A DNA stretch of 42,543 nt, taken from the NCBI GenBank assembly GCA_947625475.1, contig CANQOL010000030.1, positions 1 through 42,543 on the forward strand, in the 5' to 3' direction. Positions 24,386 to 32,809 of the stretch are shown piece by piece. This DNA comes from an uncultured Acetatifactor sp. Lineage in GTDB: Bacteria > Bacillota > Clostridia > Lachnospirales > Lachnospiraceae. A program made the translations under genes and the position numbers. Positions within the stretch are counted from its first letter, which is position 1; each line of letters begins with the position of its first letter. The notes under the pieces are model-generated. The model saw only the letters and a program-made list of their open reading frames with translations, did not search any database and was not told the origin of the DNA.

Positions 24386-26863
24386 TCATTCCGCATATCT
24401 TCTGCGATAATATTCCATCGTGCGGTACTCCAAAATATCCTTCATATGTCTCTGAAAGGCAGCGTTCCCTATCACAGATGCCAGATCTTCCCTGATTGCA
24501 ATTGCATAACCCGCCTTCTCAACAAAAAAGCCTTTCCCAGACGCCCGCAAAAATTTAATCGGCATACTTTTTGCTTTGCTTAAATGCTGCTTATCTGTCA
24601 TAGATTTATAATCCTCATAGGAAATATCCGGTGCAAAGTCTTTCCAATTGGTTCCGTTATCAAAGAACTTTTTCCACGCTTCCAGCACTTGTTCGTCCGT
24701 GACTGCAAGGCGGATATCGCCATCATGATAGAAAGCGTACAGAATCGGCATTTTGTATACCTTTTGCATATCCGTTGTTTCAATGAGTGTCAGGAATTCT
24801 CTGCCGATTCCGGAATAAACCTCCTGCTCCGCCGCAGACAGTCCGTTTATTTCATTTAAAAAATCGAGATATCTCCGGAAAGGGTTTTCTTTCGCATGCC
24901 CGATGCAATACCGGTAAATATCATCCTCCATATATGTAAACAATTCCATGCGGCTTGGCACCTTACCGTCCAGCTGCTCTTTTACTCTGTAAAACTCTTG
25001 TGTAATACGCTCCTTAACGGACAAAGACCTTTTATCCATCTCCCTGAATAAATCAATCAGCCGCATATCAAAATCTACAATACAATCATCGGGATATTCT
25101 ATGCTGTTATAATCATGTACCGTTTTTCCTTCCAGAGCCTCACCGCCGCCCAAAAGCAGGGGCGCTCTCCCCGCTTTTTCATAATTGCCGATAAAGTCCA
25201 ATACATTCAAATACTTTTTCCCTTTGCTGGTACGGAGCCCGCGTCCCAGCTGCTGCAAAAATACAGTGGGAGATTCCGTCGGGCGCAAAAACATTACCAT
25301 ATCAAGAGCTGCGATATCCACGCCTTCATTGAACATATCTACAGAAAAAATCACCTGGATATCCTGATTTTTTAATCCTGCAATCGCCTTGTCCCTGTCT
25401 TCCGTGAACCCACCCTCCGCATTACTGTATACCGCTGCGGCCTTAATACCTCTCTTACAAAATTCCTTCGCCATTTCCTCGGCGTGCTTTCTGGAACAGC
25501 AAAACCCAAGCGCTCTCTTGGATTTATATTTGCTATAATATTTATAAATCAGGTCATACCGCTTTACATTCCCGATATAGGTTTCATTTAGCTCCTTTTC
25601 ATCATACCGTCCCTTTACAAGATGCAGGGATGAATAATCCGTTTCATCATAAATACCGTAATAATGAAACGGCACCAACGCGCCTTTATTGATCGCCTCT
25701 TTTAATGAAATTTCATATGGCACATTATAATCGCAAATCTCATAAATATTTTTGCCGTCCAGCCTTTCCGGCGTAGCGGTAAGCCCCAGCAAAAACTGCG
25801 GTTTAAAATAATCTACGATCCTTCTGTACTGTTCATTGACCGCATGATGGAATTCGTCAATAACCAGATAATCAAAATAATCCGGCGCAAAAAATTCTTC
25901 TGTCAGATATTCACTCCTGCCAAGTGTCGCAACAGATGCAAAAATGACAGATTTATCTGTATCCTTCTGCTTTCCGTAAAAGAATCCGTAATCGTCAGAC
26001 TGCCTTACATTCTGAAAGGATATCGCCGCCTGTTTTAAGATTTCCTCCCTGTGTGCCACAAATAAAACACGTTTATAATTGGCAGAATCAAATGCCGCCA
26101 GGTAGGTCTTGCCTATGCCCGTAGCCGCCTGTACAAGTCCTTTCGCCGCCCCTTCTGCCCTGCTGTCCTGCAGCGCATATAACGCCTCTATCTGTGCCCC
26201 CCGCGGCTGAAAAAGCATTTCTGCCTTGGCATCCGCAAAATCTTCCAAATCATCATATTTTGCCAAATCCTTTGATACAGCAGGTTTATGCCAGTTTTTG
26301 GAATACCTGGTCAATTCCCGGTCATCTATCACAAGGGAATGGTTTTCAAACAAATCCACAAAAGCGGCATAGAACAGATCAAAGTTTTTCTTGTCGCCCA
26401 GGCTGTTAAACCGGTAATTCCATTCTATACCGGAGGTCAGCGCGCTTCTGGAAATATTAGAAGACCCTATGTATATTTCTCCCATATTTTTATAATGAAA
26501 TATATAGGACTTCGGATGAAAAGAACGCTCCTTATCGCTATAAAACCGCAAATCCACCCTGTTCCCCAGTTCCTTTTTGATCAGGCATAAGGCCGACGGC
26601 TGTGTAATGCCAAGATAATTTCCAGTAAGAATCCGCACCGGCACACCGCGGTCCAGCGCTGCCTTAAGATCCTTTAAAATCATCCTGACTCCGGATTCCA
26701 TAAGAAAAGACACAACAATGTCGATTTTGTCTGCCTTTAACATGCTCATCTTTAACTGGTAATACAGAAAACGGTTTTTATTTTTATCACCAGTCATGAC
26801 ATCTGTATATTCTATTTCCAATCCATCCAAATTTATCTTTTCCGCAAAATCAGATTGAGCCAT
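24386..26863 (-). CDS. PLD-nuclease / superfamily 2 helicase fusion
   Basis: An 825-aa fusion. The N-terminal ~200 residues form a single-HKD phospholipase D-like nuclease domain (SFHPKSYIFH, then GSSNISRSAL). A superfamily 2 helicase core follows, with Walker A ATGIGKTYLA, DEFHH, LTATPERLDG, SVDMFNEGVD and QQLGRGLR. About 270 C-terminal residues resemble the region that follows such helicases (DUF3427-like). All helicase motifs are intact. Enzymes of this kind occur in defence islands and DNA repair. The gene starts inside the end of the methyltransferase gene (31-base overlap), so the two are translated together. Its base composition is more AT-rich than the housekeeping genes to its left. 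Confidence 0.9.
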   Translation of the reverse strand: MAQSDFAEKINLDGLEIEYTDVMTGDKNKNRFLYYQLKMSMLKADKIDIVVSFLMESGVRMILKDLKAALDRGVPVRILTGNYLGITQPSALCLIKKELGNRVDLRFYSDKERSFHPKSYIFHYKNMGEIYIGSSNISRSALTSGIEWNYRFNSLGDKKNFDLFYAAFVDLFENHSLVIDDRELTRYSKNWHKPAVSKDLAKYDDLEDFADAKAEMLFQPRGAQIEALYALQDSRAEGAAKGLVQAATGIGKTYLAAFDSANYKRVLFVAHREEILKQAAISFQNVRQSDDYGFFYGKQKDTDKSVIFASVATLGRSEYLTEEFFAPDYFDYLVIDEFHHAVNEQYRRIVDYFKPQFLLGLTATPERLDGKNIYEICDYNVPYEISLKEAINKGALVPFHYYGIYDETDYSSLHLVKGRYDEKELNETYIGNVKRYDLIYKYYSKYKSKRALGFCCSRKHAEEMAKEFCKRGIKAAAVYSNAEGGFTEDRDKAIAGLKNQDIQVIFSVDMFNEGVDIAALDMVMFLRPTESPTVFLQQLGRGLRTSKGKKYLNVLDFIGNYEKAGRAPLLLGGGEALEGKTVHDYNSIEYPDDCIVDFDMRLIDLFREMDKRSLSVKERITQEFYRVKEQLDGKVPSRMELFTYMEDDIYRYCIGHAKENPFRRYLDFLNEINGLSAAEQEVYSGIGREFLTLIETTDMQKVYKMPILYAFYHDGDIRLAVTDEQVLEAWKKFFDNGTNWKDFAPDISYEDYKSMTDKQHLSKAKSMPIKFLRASGKGFFVEKAGYAIAIREDLASVIGNAAFQRHMKDILEYRTMEYYRRRYAE

Positions 26864-27435
26864 TTTTCTTCACTTCTTTCCGCGCGCACATCAGAAGAAA
26901 CCCATTGTTCCTCCACTTCCAAACCGCCAACTCCCCCCAGCAGATCCGCAAAGGCCGTTTCCGTCATATCGGTAAAAAATCTTCCGTTTCTTTCACCGGA
27001 AAAGGTTCCATATTTAAAGGATGTATAGATAATGCCGTTTTCCTTTAGTGCGGCCGTCATCTTTTGCATCACCTTCGCCAGTTTATCAATCGGCAAATGC
27101 AGTATGGAAGAGCACGCCCATATGCCGTCATACCTGTCCTCCGCTGATAATTCCTCGAAAAGCATATGTTTGACCTGGATTCCGGTATATTGGCTGGCCC
27201 GTCTGCATAGCTCAGCCGAACCGTCTATGGCCTCCACACGGTATCCCTGTTCCAGGAAATACTTCGTATCACGCCCTGAGCCACAGCCAAAATCAAGTAT
27301 ATAGGAGCCCTTTTTCAATTTTCTCAAAAAGCGTTCCTGCATAGCGGTAAATTCAACAGCTACCGTGCTTCGGTAAAATTCGTCAGCATAGCTGTCATAA
27401 TAAGCAATCGTATTATTTTTTTGTTCCATCTTCAT
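26833..27435 (-). CDS. class I SAM-dependent methyltransferase
   Basis: A 200-aa Rossmann-fold methyltransferase. It shows motif I ILDFGCGSGRDT, the acidic end of strand 2 (VEAIDGS), and motif IV-like DGIWACSSILHLP. There is no target-recognition domain and no DPPY/NPPY motif, so it does not look like a classical DNA methylase; small molecules, protein or RNA are open targets. The ATG at 27435 has GGGG 5 bases upstream. Its 31-base overlap with the PLD-helicase suggests a fixed functional pair. Confidence 0.85.
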   Translation of the reverse strand: MKMEQKNNTIAYYDSYADEFYRSTVAVEFTAMQERFLRKLKKGSYILDFGCGSGRDTKYFLEQGYRVEAIDGSAELCRRASQYTGIQVKHMLFEELSAEDRYDGIWACSSILHLPIDKLAKVMQKMTAALKENGIIYTSFKYGTFSGERNGRFFTDMTETAFADLLGGVGGLEVEEQWVSSDVRAERSEEKWLNLILRKR

Positions 27436-27879
27436 TCAATCCCCGGCGGTAAAATGATTATTTGAAAGCGGGCAGTATCACAATTATATATGCCTTTATC
27501 TTCCAATATCTTTCACGCTTTCATTCTACCACCAATATCCTCTTCTTTCCACCGAATATTGTTTTCTGTTTGTGTTTTTCAGAACTTTTCCCTTTATTCG
27601 AGATTTAATCTTTCCCAGCTGCTTCTTATCATCCATTATTCACATTTCATGTCCCCAAAAACGGACTTTAACAAGGCTCCATCGAGAATTTTACAAGTAT
27701 GGCAGCGCAAATTGTTAATATAAAATTAGCATCCACACTTCGGGTGTACCAAACGCGCCAAACCACTTTTTAAGTCGGCAAAAAAGAGGCCATTGCTCCA
27801 CAGGTGATTACCCACCTGTTTTGCAGCAGCCCCTTCTTCATCAGAGAGGTATTGCGTTTCTGTTTAAACCTCTGCCAAA
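27436..27879. other. gene-free stretch between methyltransferase and Rpn genes
   Basis: 444 bases. I see no convincing gene in it. It contains the terminator of the Rpn gene at 27779-27834. The rest is AT-rich; a plus-strand open frame at 27490-27723 has no ribosome site and unconvincing composition. Confidence 0.5.
27779..27834 (-). terminator. terminator of the first Rpn gene
   Basis: Minus strand: a long imperfect stem (GGGGCTGCTGC against GAGCAATGGCCTC) around a perfect inner ACAGGTG/CACCTGT hairpin (27800-27806 and 27813-27819), followed by TTTTTT. A near-duplicate lies at 32692-32750. Confidence 0.75.
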
Positions 27880-28899
27880 TTACTTTACAAGCATTGCTTC
27901 ACGTTCTGCAAGCCACTCACGGACTGTATCTGTATTGACTTCAGCCACATCTGCGATTTCCTCACACGACATTCCTTTTTCCCGAAGTCTATATGCCATT
28001 GCTTTGGCCTTTTTCATCTCTCCTTTATTTAAAACGCCCATACTCAAGTTGCACATACTCTGCACCTCCTCGCTCATTTCCCTGCTCACACGGATCTTAA
28101 ACTCGTTCTGCAGTGCGTCCAATTTATCCTCATAGCTGAGATTGGTAGAAAACATCTTGCTCAAAAGCCGGATCGCATTATCCTCGCTGGTTTCTCCCTT
28201 GCTGCCAAGCCGCAGAACCACAACTGTCATCAGATCATAGTCCTTCTTTTCCTCCCGGAAATCCCCTCTCAGGCATTCCTCCGCGAAAGAATATCTGTTG
28301 ATGGTATCGGAGCGGGCATCTGCCGTATCCTCACACAGCCAGATACTCACACATTTCTTAATCTTTCCATATTCCTGGTCTTTAAATATTGTACCCCGCT
28401 GAGAGGAAATCATTCTGGCCGTATAATAAATGCCCCGCTTTGGGATCGGATAACCCGGCGTGTCCCGGTTTTGGATTTCGCAGTTTATCAAAATTTGGAT
28501 CCGAGCACCGTCAGACGGAAGGATCGCGATAAAACGGATGTCAAAATAAACTGTGCCGTCCCTCTGCGACTTGTCAGCAGTAGGTTCCCCTTCTATCTTG
28601 TCATCCCCGCTCATCATGCCGGGATCATCCTGCCTGTCCGGATGATCCTGATGGACCGCTATCTTTCTCAACTCAGGCTCACCCTCGATAAACCTCTCCG
28701 CTATCTCCTGCACCGCGTACTCCGCATACTCGTCAAGTGCGCTCTTTAATATATATGCCAGAACTGACTTCTGAGCCACAATGTTCCTTGCCGATTCATC
28801 GTACTTAAATGTGGCATTTTCATCCGCCACTTTTAAATTCTGCGCAATCTCACTCGGCGCCGATGCGGCTGTTTTCTTCTTCTGTCCGGATGAATCCAT
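27880..28899 (-). CDS. Rpn-family PD-(D/E)XK nuclease / putative transposase
   Basis: A 339-aa protein of the Rpn/PDDEXK_2 (PF12784-like) family. The nuclease core is seen as YFDIRFIAILP, then ILINCEIQNRDTPGYPIPKR and YYTARMISSQRG, with Asp and the E-x-Q typical of this branch. The C-terminal part carries an HTH-like segment (GMSCEEIADVAEVNTDTVREWLAERE). Such proteins promote recombination and behave as mobile or expandable genes. A second complete copy lies at 37910-38941 and a partial one at 37490-37906. Promoter, leader (GGGAGGGATGGAGT before the ATG) and 3' flank are conserved between the copies. Confidence 0.9.
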   Translation of the reverse strand: MDSSGQKKKTAASAPSEIAQNLKVADENATFKYDESARNIVAQKSVLAYILKSALDEYAEYAVQEIAERFIEGEPELRKIAVHQDHPDRQDDPGMMSGDDKIEGEPTADKSQRDGTVYFDIRFIAILPSDGARIQILINCEIQNRDTPGYPIPKRGIYYTARMISSQRGTIFKDQEYGKIKKCVSIWLCEDTADARSDTINRYSFAEECLRGDFREEKKDYDLMTVVVLRLGSKGETSEDNAIRLLSKMFSTNLSYEDKLDALQNEFKIRVSREMSEEVQSMCNLSMGVLNKGEMKKAKAMAYRLREKGMSCEEIADVAEVNTDTVREWLAEREAMLVK

Positions 28900-28954
28900 A
28901 CTCCATCCCTCCCTGCATCATACTGACGGAGCATCCTCCTACATCCGCATTTTT

Positions 28955-28983
28955 ATTCTACCACCGCTGCGGCCATAATGCAA
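28955..28983 (-). promoter_or_regulatory. promoter of the first Rpn gene with inner palindrome
   Basis: Minus strand: TTGCAT (28978-28983), 17 bases, TAGAAT (28955-28960). The spacer holds CCGCAGCGG, an inverted repeat. The second Rpn copy has the same design with CCGTTGCGG. Confidence 0.7.
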
Positions 28984-29048
28984 TAAGCACTAACCTAAAC
29001 TACTTTTTCATCCCTCTCGGGACTGCTTTCATTGTAAGGAAAAGGTGA

Positions 29049-29663
29049 TTACAAAGAGTTTTCCTCCGGAAACAGGCTCATTTGCTCATACTCTGCCCTG
29101 CGTTCCAGCAAAGCGGGGGTTTTCTTCAGAAATCTCTCGGTTAAACTGCTGTCAAACAGCCAGCTCTCTATTTCGTCCCGCTCTAAAAGCAGCGGCATCC
29201 TGTCATGAACAGGGCGCATGGAATCGTTGGCCGCGGTCGTCAGGATCACAAAACGGCCGCCGTCCGGGCATCGCTCATAAAACCCCGCCATATACAGCGC
29301 CGGCTGGCCCGGTCTGTCAAAGGTATTCTTTTCCTTATTCCTGTTCCACTCATAAAACCGTGCTGCGGGGATCACGGCGCGTCTACGTTCTACACTCTCC
29401 CGGAACATCCTCTTCTCCATCACTGACTCGCTCCGCGCATTGAAAATAAGCTGCTTTTTATCAAAACCGGGCAAGCCCCACTTAAATTGCTGACAGTCGA
29501 TGCCTCCCCGTGCAGCAATCAGTACCGGAGCTGCAGCCGAAGGGCAGACATTCCCCGCACTGATCCGGAAACGATCCGTCCCCTGCTGCCTGCCGCCCGT
29601 CCTTCTTACAATCTTTTCAATCTCTCTGCCTGTCTCGTCATCTACATAATAGCGCCCGCACAT
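29049..29663 (-). CDS. SOS response-associated peptidase (SRAP, YedK/HMCES)
   Basis: A 204-aa SRAP protein. Catalytic Cys2 follows the initiator Met (MCGRYYVDD), with NARSES, the Glu in ARFYEWNR, and the His in MRPVHDRMP, the residues that crosslink to and process abasic sites in single-stranded DNA. The start is fixed by Cys2, and AGAGGGC lies ahead of ATG 29663. It follows the aldo/keto reductase-like gene by 30 bases, so they are probably cotranscribed. The family shields abasic sites and is often carried by accessory regions. Confidence 0.95.
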   Translation of the reverse strand: MCGRYYVDDETGREIEKIVRRTGGRQQGTDRFRISAGNVCPSAAAPVLIAARGGIDCQQFKWGLPGFDKKQLIFNARSESVMEKRMFRESVERRRAVIPAARFYEWNRNKEKNTFDRPGQPALYMAGFYERCPDGGRFVILTTAANDSMRPVHDRMPLLLERDEIESWLFDSSLTERFLKKTPALLERRAEYEQMSLFPEENSL

Positions 29664-29693
29664 ACTCTGCCCTCTACATCTCCCGGTCTTTTG

Positions 29694-30797
29694 TCATACA
29701 GCTCCATCCTCAAAATACTCCTTTATCTCCCGCATCCGGTCCGTCTGCACCACCGAGAACGGGCACCGGCTGTTACAATGGCCGCAGCCGATACAGTCGG
29801 CGGCATTCTTTTCCAGGGCCCGGTAATGCTCTCTCGCCATATCGTCCCCGATCTTCGCCAGATCGTAAAACTTATTCACGGCGCCGATGTCTATTCCGGC
29901 AGGGCACGGCTCACAGTGATTGCAGTACACGCATTTCCCGCTTGCCTCCGGCGGGGCGAAATTTCCGATCACGCTGTAGTCCAGCGCGCTTTCCGGCTGT
30001 TCCTCATATTTTAATAAAAATTCCACTTCCTCAACGCTCTTCGCACCGGGCAGAACCGTCAGCACGCCGGGCTTGTCCAGCGCGTAGCGGATGCACTGGT
30101 ACTGGGTCAGCGCTTTTCCGAAGGGCGATGTCTTCCCGTCCAGAAGCTGCCCGCCCGAAAACGGCTTCATCACAGAGATACCGACTCCCTGCTTTTCACA
30201 CCGCCGGTAGACCTCCGCCCGTTCGTCCACTCCGCCGTAAGCGTATTCCCCGTGACGGTAATCATAGGCGGGATTGACGGAAAACATCAGCATATCGATC
30301 AGATCCGCATCCAGTATCTCCCGGATCACGGACGGCGTATGGGAAGATGCGCCCATGTGCCTGACCACTCCCTGGTTTTTCATATCCAGCAGATATTGCA
30401 GAATGCCATTCTTCTGGTAGCCTGCCCAGTCCGAGGAAGTATCCATGCAGTGGATAAAGCCGTAATTGATGTAATCCGTTTTCAGATCCCTCAGCTGTCT
30501 GTCCACCGAACGCTTGACCGCATCCAGCTCCAGTGTCCAGCCATATGTAACCTTGGAATAATCCGCCCCGAAATGGATCTGGTACATGACCTGATCCCGC
30601 ACATCCGAAAGCGCCTCGCCGAAAATGGAAAATGCGGTTCCGTCCCCGGCAGCAAGGTCAAAATAATTGACGCCGCCCTCATACGCCCGCCGCACCGTGC
30701 GGACCGCCTCGTTTTCGTCCGCCTCCACAATATACGCCGTCCCCATTCCGATCTCGCTGATCCTGTCCCCGGTTCTCCGGTTCACTCGGTACTTCAT
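29694..30797 (-). CDS. aldo/keto reductase-like protein with two 4Fe-4S motifs
   Basis: A 367-aa protein with an aldo/keto reductase barrel (MKYRVNRRTGDRISEIGMG at the start, GVNYFDLA, LKTDYINYGFIHCMD) and a C-terminal ferredoxin-like part with CVYCNHCEPCPAG and CIGCGHCNSRCPF. The AKR tetrad looks incomplete. The Tyr expected a few residues after the Asp is not there (FDLAAGDG), and the Lys expected in the next strand reads VMYQIHFG; the His (FIHCMD) remains. It may be a redox or electron-transfer protein rather than a standard reductase. The ATG at 30797 has AAAGGAG 6 bases upstream. Confidence 0.88.
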   Translation of the reverse strand: MKYRVNRRTGDRISEIGMGTAYIVEADENEAVRTVRRAYEGGVNYFDLAAGDGTAFSIFGEALSDVRDQVMYQIHFGADYSKVTYGWTLELDAVKRSVDRQLRDLKTDYINYGFIHCMDTSSDWAGYQKNGILQYLLDMKNQGVVRHMGASSHTPSVIREILDADLIDMLMFSVNPAYDYRHGEYAYGGVDERAEVYRRCEKQGVGISVMKPFSGGQLLDGKTSPFGKALTQYQCIRYALDKPGVLTVLPGAKSVEEVEFLLKYEEQPESALDYSVIGNFAPPEASGKCVYCNHCEPCPAGIDIGAVNKFYDLAKIGDDMAREHYRALEKNAADCIGCGHCNSRCPFSVVQTDRMREIKEYFEDGAV

Positions 30798-31060
30798 GAA
30801 AATCTCCTTTCTGCTCTCCCCGCTTTTACTCCTATTATATTTTCTGCCGCAAAACGCAACATCATATTTTACGGGTGTCCTCATCGTCGGGAACTTTATA
30901 AGTACCATTTTTCCCTTGTATTACGTCACTTTTTGTTGTCTCTATTTTGGCAATATACGAATTTATACGAATTTCTAGAGAATTATTTCAGAACCGGCGC
31001 TTAACAACAGCCATCCCAACAAACAGGAATTATTCAAAACAGCCACCTGTATTTTCTAAT
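30798..31060. other. intergenic, possible AKR promoter
   Basis: 263 bases without a gene. A TATAAT on the minus strand (30834-30839) is a likely -10 for the aldo/keto reductase-like gene; the -35 (TTGCG-like, near 30855-30860) is weak. A copy of a dispersed 20-base word lies at 30877-30896. Confidence 0.4.
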
Positions 31061-31521
31061 TCAGATTAATATCAATTGATCAGATATTAATGCTCTTCCC
31101 TTTTCGCCGAAGTCATTCTCTGTCTTTTCAAAATCATAAATCAGAAGATCCGGTTTATTTCTAACACACTCTTTTATACACTGGCCCGATTTTCCAAGAA
31201 CCATTGTGGGAGCCGTTTGAAATGGTGAAACAGCATTGCTCTATTGTATATTTCTTTTTCTTTGAATATAGTCCCAATAATAAAGGAAATATTATTTTCG
31301 TCAGCTATGGATTGAAGTTTTTCACACATTATATGAACAAGATTAAAATCAACACATGACGAATCGGCTATATTTCTCGGGGGATACCCTGTTAAGGAAC
31401 ATTCAGGAAATATAATCAAATGAACATCCTCATTTTTGGCAAGATATAATGCTTTTTCTATTTCTTTGTAATTCTCACTAATATTTCCAGATACTGCAAA
31501 TTGATACGCAGCAATTCTCAT
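31061..31521 (-). pseudogene. carbon-nitrogen hydrolase (nitrilase family), truncated and frameshifted
   Basis: The N-terminal part (from ATG 31521) is a good nitrilase/amidase start (MRIAAYQFAVSGN) with the catalytic Glu segment LIIFPECSLTGYPP. About residue 97, after NRAMLF, the frame turns into unrelated residues and stops at 31174. In another frame a C-terminal piece of such a protein continues (APTMVLGKSGQCIKEC, PDLLIYDFEKTEND) and stops at 31061. The catalytic Lys and Cys segments in between are missing, so an internal deletion with a frameshift is likely. The gene should be inactive. Confidence 0.75.
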
Positions 31522-31656
31522 TTAATAATCATCTTCCTTTTACAAACAAGCAAAAATATTACCAACTCTATCGTTTTCCTAATTTTACTGCACGCAGCCT
31601 CTAAAGTCAACGGCGTCACTCGGACATTTCGCTTTTCAAAAAGGCATTTTCTTTTC

Positions 31657-31685
31657 AAAAAAAGAGAGCCTACAAATTGCAGGCT
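31657..31685 (-). terminator. terminator downstream of the PIN operon
   Basis: Minus strand: AGCCT/AGGCT stem (31667-31671 with 31681-31685), followed by CTCTTTTTTT. Confidence 0.5.
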
Positions 31686-31852
31686 TTAAAAAACGATATT
31701 TCAAAGTTTTCTGCCTTCTTAATTGTCCAGCGGCTTCATCGTTGGGAATATGGGGCGTCACGAAATGACAATCTACCTTTGCGGACATATCCCTATTTCC
31801 CACTGTTTAAGCCAAAAGCACTGCCATTATAATTCTTAGTCAATCTACACAT

Positions 31853-31895
31853 TTGTACCGATAATTGGTACAAAAATGGTACAAGATTGGTACAA
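31853..31895. repeat. phased GGTACAA repeats
   Basis: TTGTACC at 31853-31859 faces GGTACAA at 31867-31873, a perfect 7-bp inverted repeat. GGTACAA then recurs at 31878-31884 and 31889-31895, exactly 11 bases apart each time. This spacing suggests protein-binding sites on one face of the helix, for example integrase arm sites or an operator. Confidence 0.7.
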
Positions 31896-31917
31896 AAGCT
31901 TTACCTCTCTTGCCGCT

Positions 31918-32142
31918 CTAAACCCTAGTCCCTTTTCCTGTATGCGGATGCTTCCGGGCATATGCGGCAGCTTCTGTATTGATCTGTGCCAAGTCCATTT
32001 TGTCAAAATACTCTCTCCGCCAAATGGTATAATCAAAACTATCTCCTTTTATCATAGCTACAAAGCGTTCCGCATCAACAATCCCAAGCTTTTCAACCAA
32101 ATAAGCGAATCCGGTATCTAGAAGTTCCATAGCATTATTCAT
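31918..32142 (-). CDS. small partner of the PIN toxin (putative antitoxin)
   Basis: A 74-aa mostly helical protein (FAYLVEKLGIVDAERFVAMI, TIWRREYFDKM) with no motif that I can name. Its ATG overlaps the PIN gene stop by ATGA, so translation is coupled. Position and size suggest an antitoxin; small proteins of this sort are a recurrent companion of PIN genes in gut Clostridia as far as I recall. The order is toxin first, opposite to most vapBC operons. Function is inferred only from context. Confidence 0.6.
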   Translation of the reverse strand: MNNAMELLDTGFAYLVEKLGIVDAERFVAMIKGDSFDYTIWRREYFDKMDLAQINTEAAAYARKHPHTGKGTRV

Positions 32143-32585
32143 TTATCGCTCGCCTCCATTCTTCTGATAAATTCCTCCGGTGCCACAATCTGTATTTCGT
32201 CCGTCTGATATTTCAATAGTCTGTCATCCGTAGTAACAAAATAATCACTTTCCGCTAAAACAGCACAGGCTACATGGAGCGCATCCATGTTTTTTACACC
32301 GGTTGACGTAATGTTCCCTGCTATATTCACGGCCTCCTCTGCACGGTCTGCCCCTACATAATATGATTCATAAGCATTCATAAAATCTGAAATTGCTTGT
32401 TTCTTGTGTGAAAAGCGATTTTTGCTGTTCTCATATTCTAATATATATGATGTTACAAGATCAACTTTGCCAAGTTTTATCATTTCCTGAATATATAGTT
32501 TAGCCTCTGTCTCTAAATGTATCCTTATCTGAGTCTGGTCATCATAGGGCCTGTTATAACAGCAATTATCTAAATATACTTTCAT
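32139..32585 (-). CDS. PIN domain ribonuclease (VapC-like toxin)
   Basis: A 148-aa PIN-fold protein. Conserved acids appear in order: Asp6 region (VYLDNCCYNRP), a Glu-rich segment (SYILEYENSKN), and the C-terminal MDALHVACAVLAESDYFVTTDDRLL with the paired Asp residues. These form the Mg-dependent RNase site. ATG 32585 has GGTGG upstream; a longer open frame to 32639 covers the promoter. The gene overlaps its small partner by 4 bases. It probably acts on tRNA or rRNA, as VapC toxins do, but no target can be read. Confidence 0.85.
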   Translation of the reverse strand: MKVYLDNCCYNRPYDDQTQIRIHLETEAKLYIQEMIKLGKVDLVTSYILEYENSKNRFSHKKQAISDFMNAYESYYVGADRAEEAVNIAGNITSTGVKNMDALHVACAVLAESDYFVTTDDRLLKYQTDEIQIVAPEEFIRRMEASDK

Positions 32586-32609
32586 AATCCACCGCTTTCT
32601 TTTCTTATT

Positions 32610-32639
32610 ATTATAATCCATTCCGTATAAGACATGCAA
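32610..32639 (-). promoter_or_regulatory. promoter of the PIN operon
   Basis: Minus strand: TTGCAT (32634-32639), 18 bases, TATAAT (32610-32615), about 25 bases before the PIN start, leaving a very short leader. Confidence 0.65.
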
Positions 32640-32691
32640 CAGTTTCCAACAAAAAGCCAGAAAAGAAACATCATATTTTACAGCAAGCCAG

Positions 32692-32750
32692 TCAAAAAAA
32701 GAGGCCTTTGCTCCACAAGTGATTTCTCACCCATTTGGCAACAGCCCCTT
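32692..32750 (-). terminator. terminator after the HEPN gene (duplicate of the Rpn terminator)
   Basis: Minus strand: GGGGCTGTTGCC, an inner GGTGAGAAATCACT hairpin, GAGCAAAGGCCTC and TTTTTTT. It closely matches 27779-27834, down to the flanking TCATCAGA. Confidence 0.7.
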
Positions 32751-32809
32751 CCTCATCAGATTATATATTATGCTCCTGTTTGAACCTCCGCCAAATCCTT
32801 TTTCGTTGC

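Larger units (their letters stand above)
31522..31917. other. gene-poor stretch with terminator and repeats
   Basis: 396 bases. It holds a hairpin with a U-run (31657-31685), a copy of a dispersed word (31727-31749), and four GGTACAA/TTGTACC words at 31853-31895. No intact gene was found. Confidence 0.5.
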
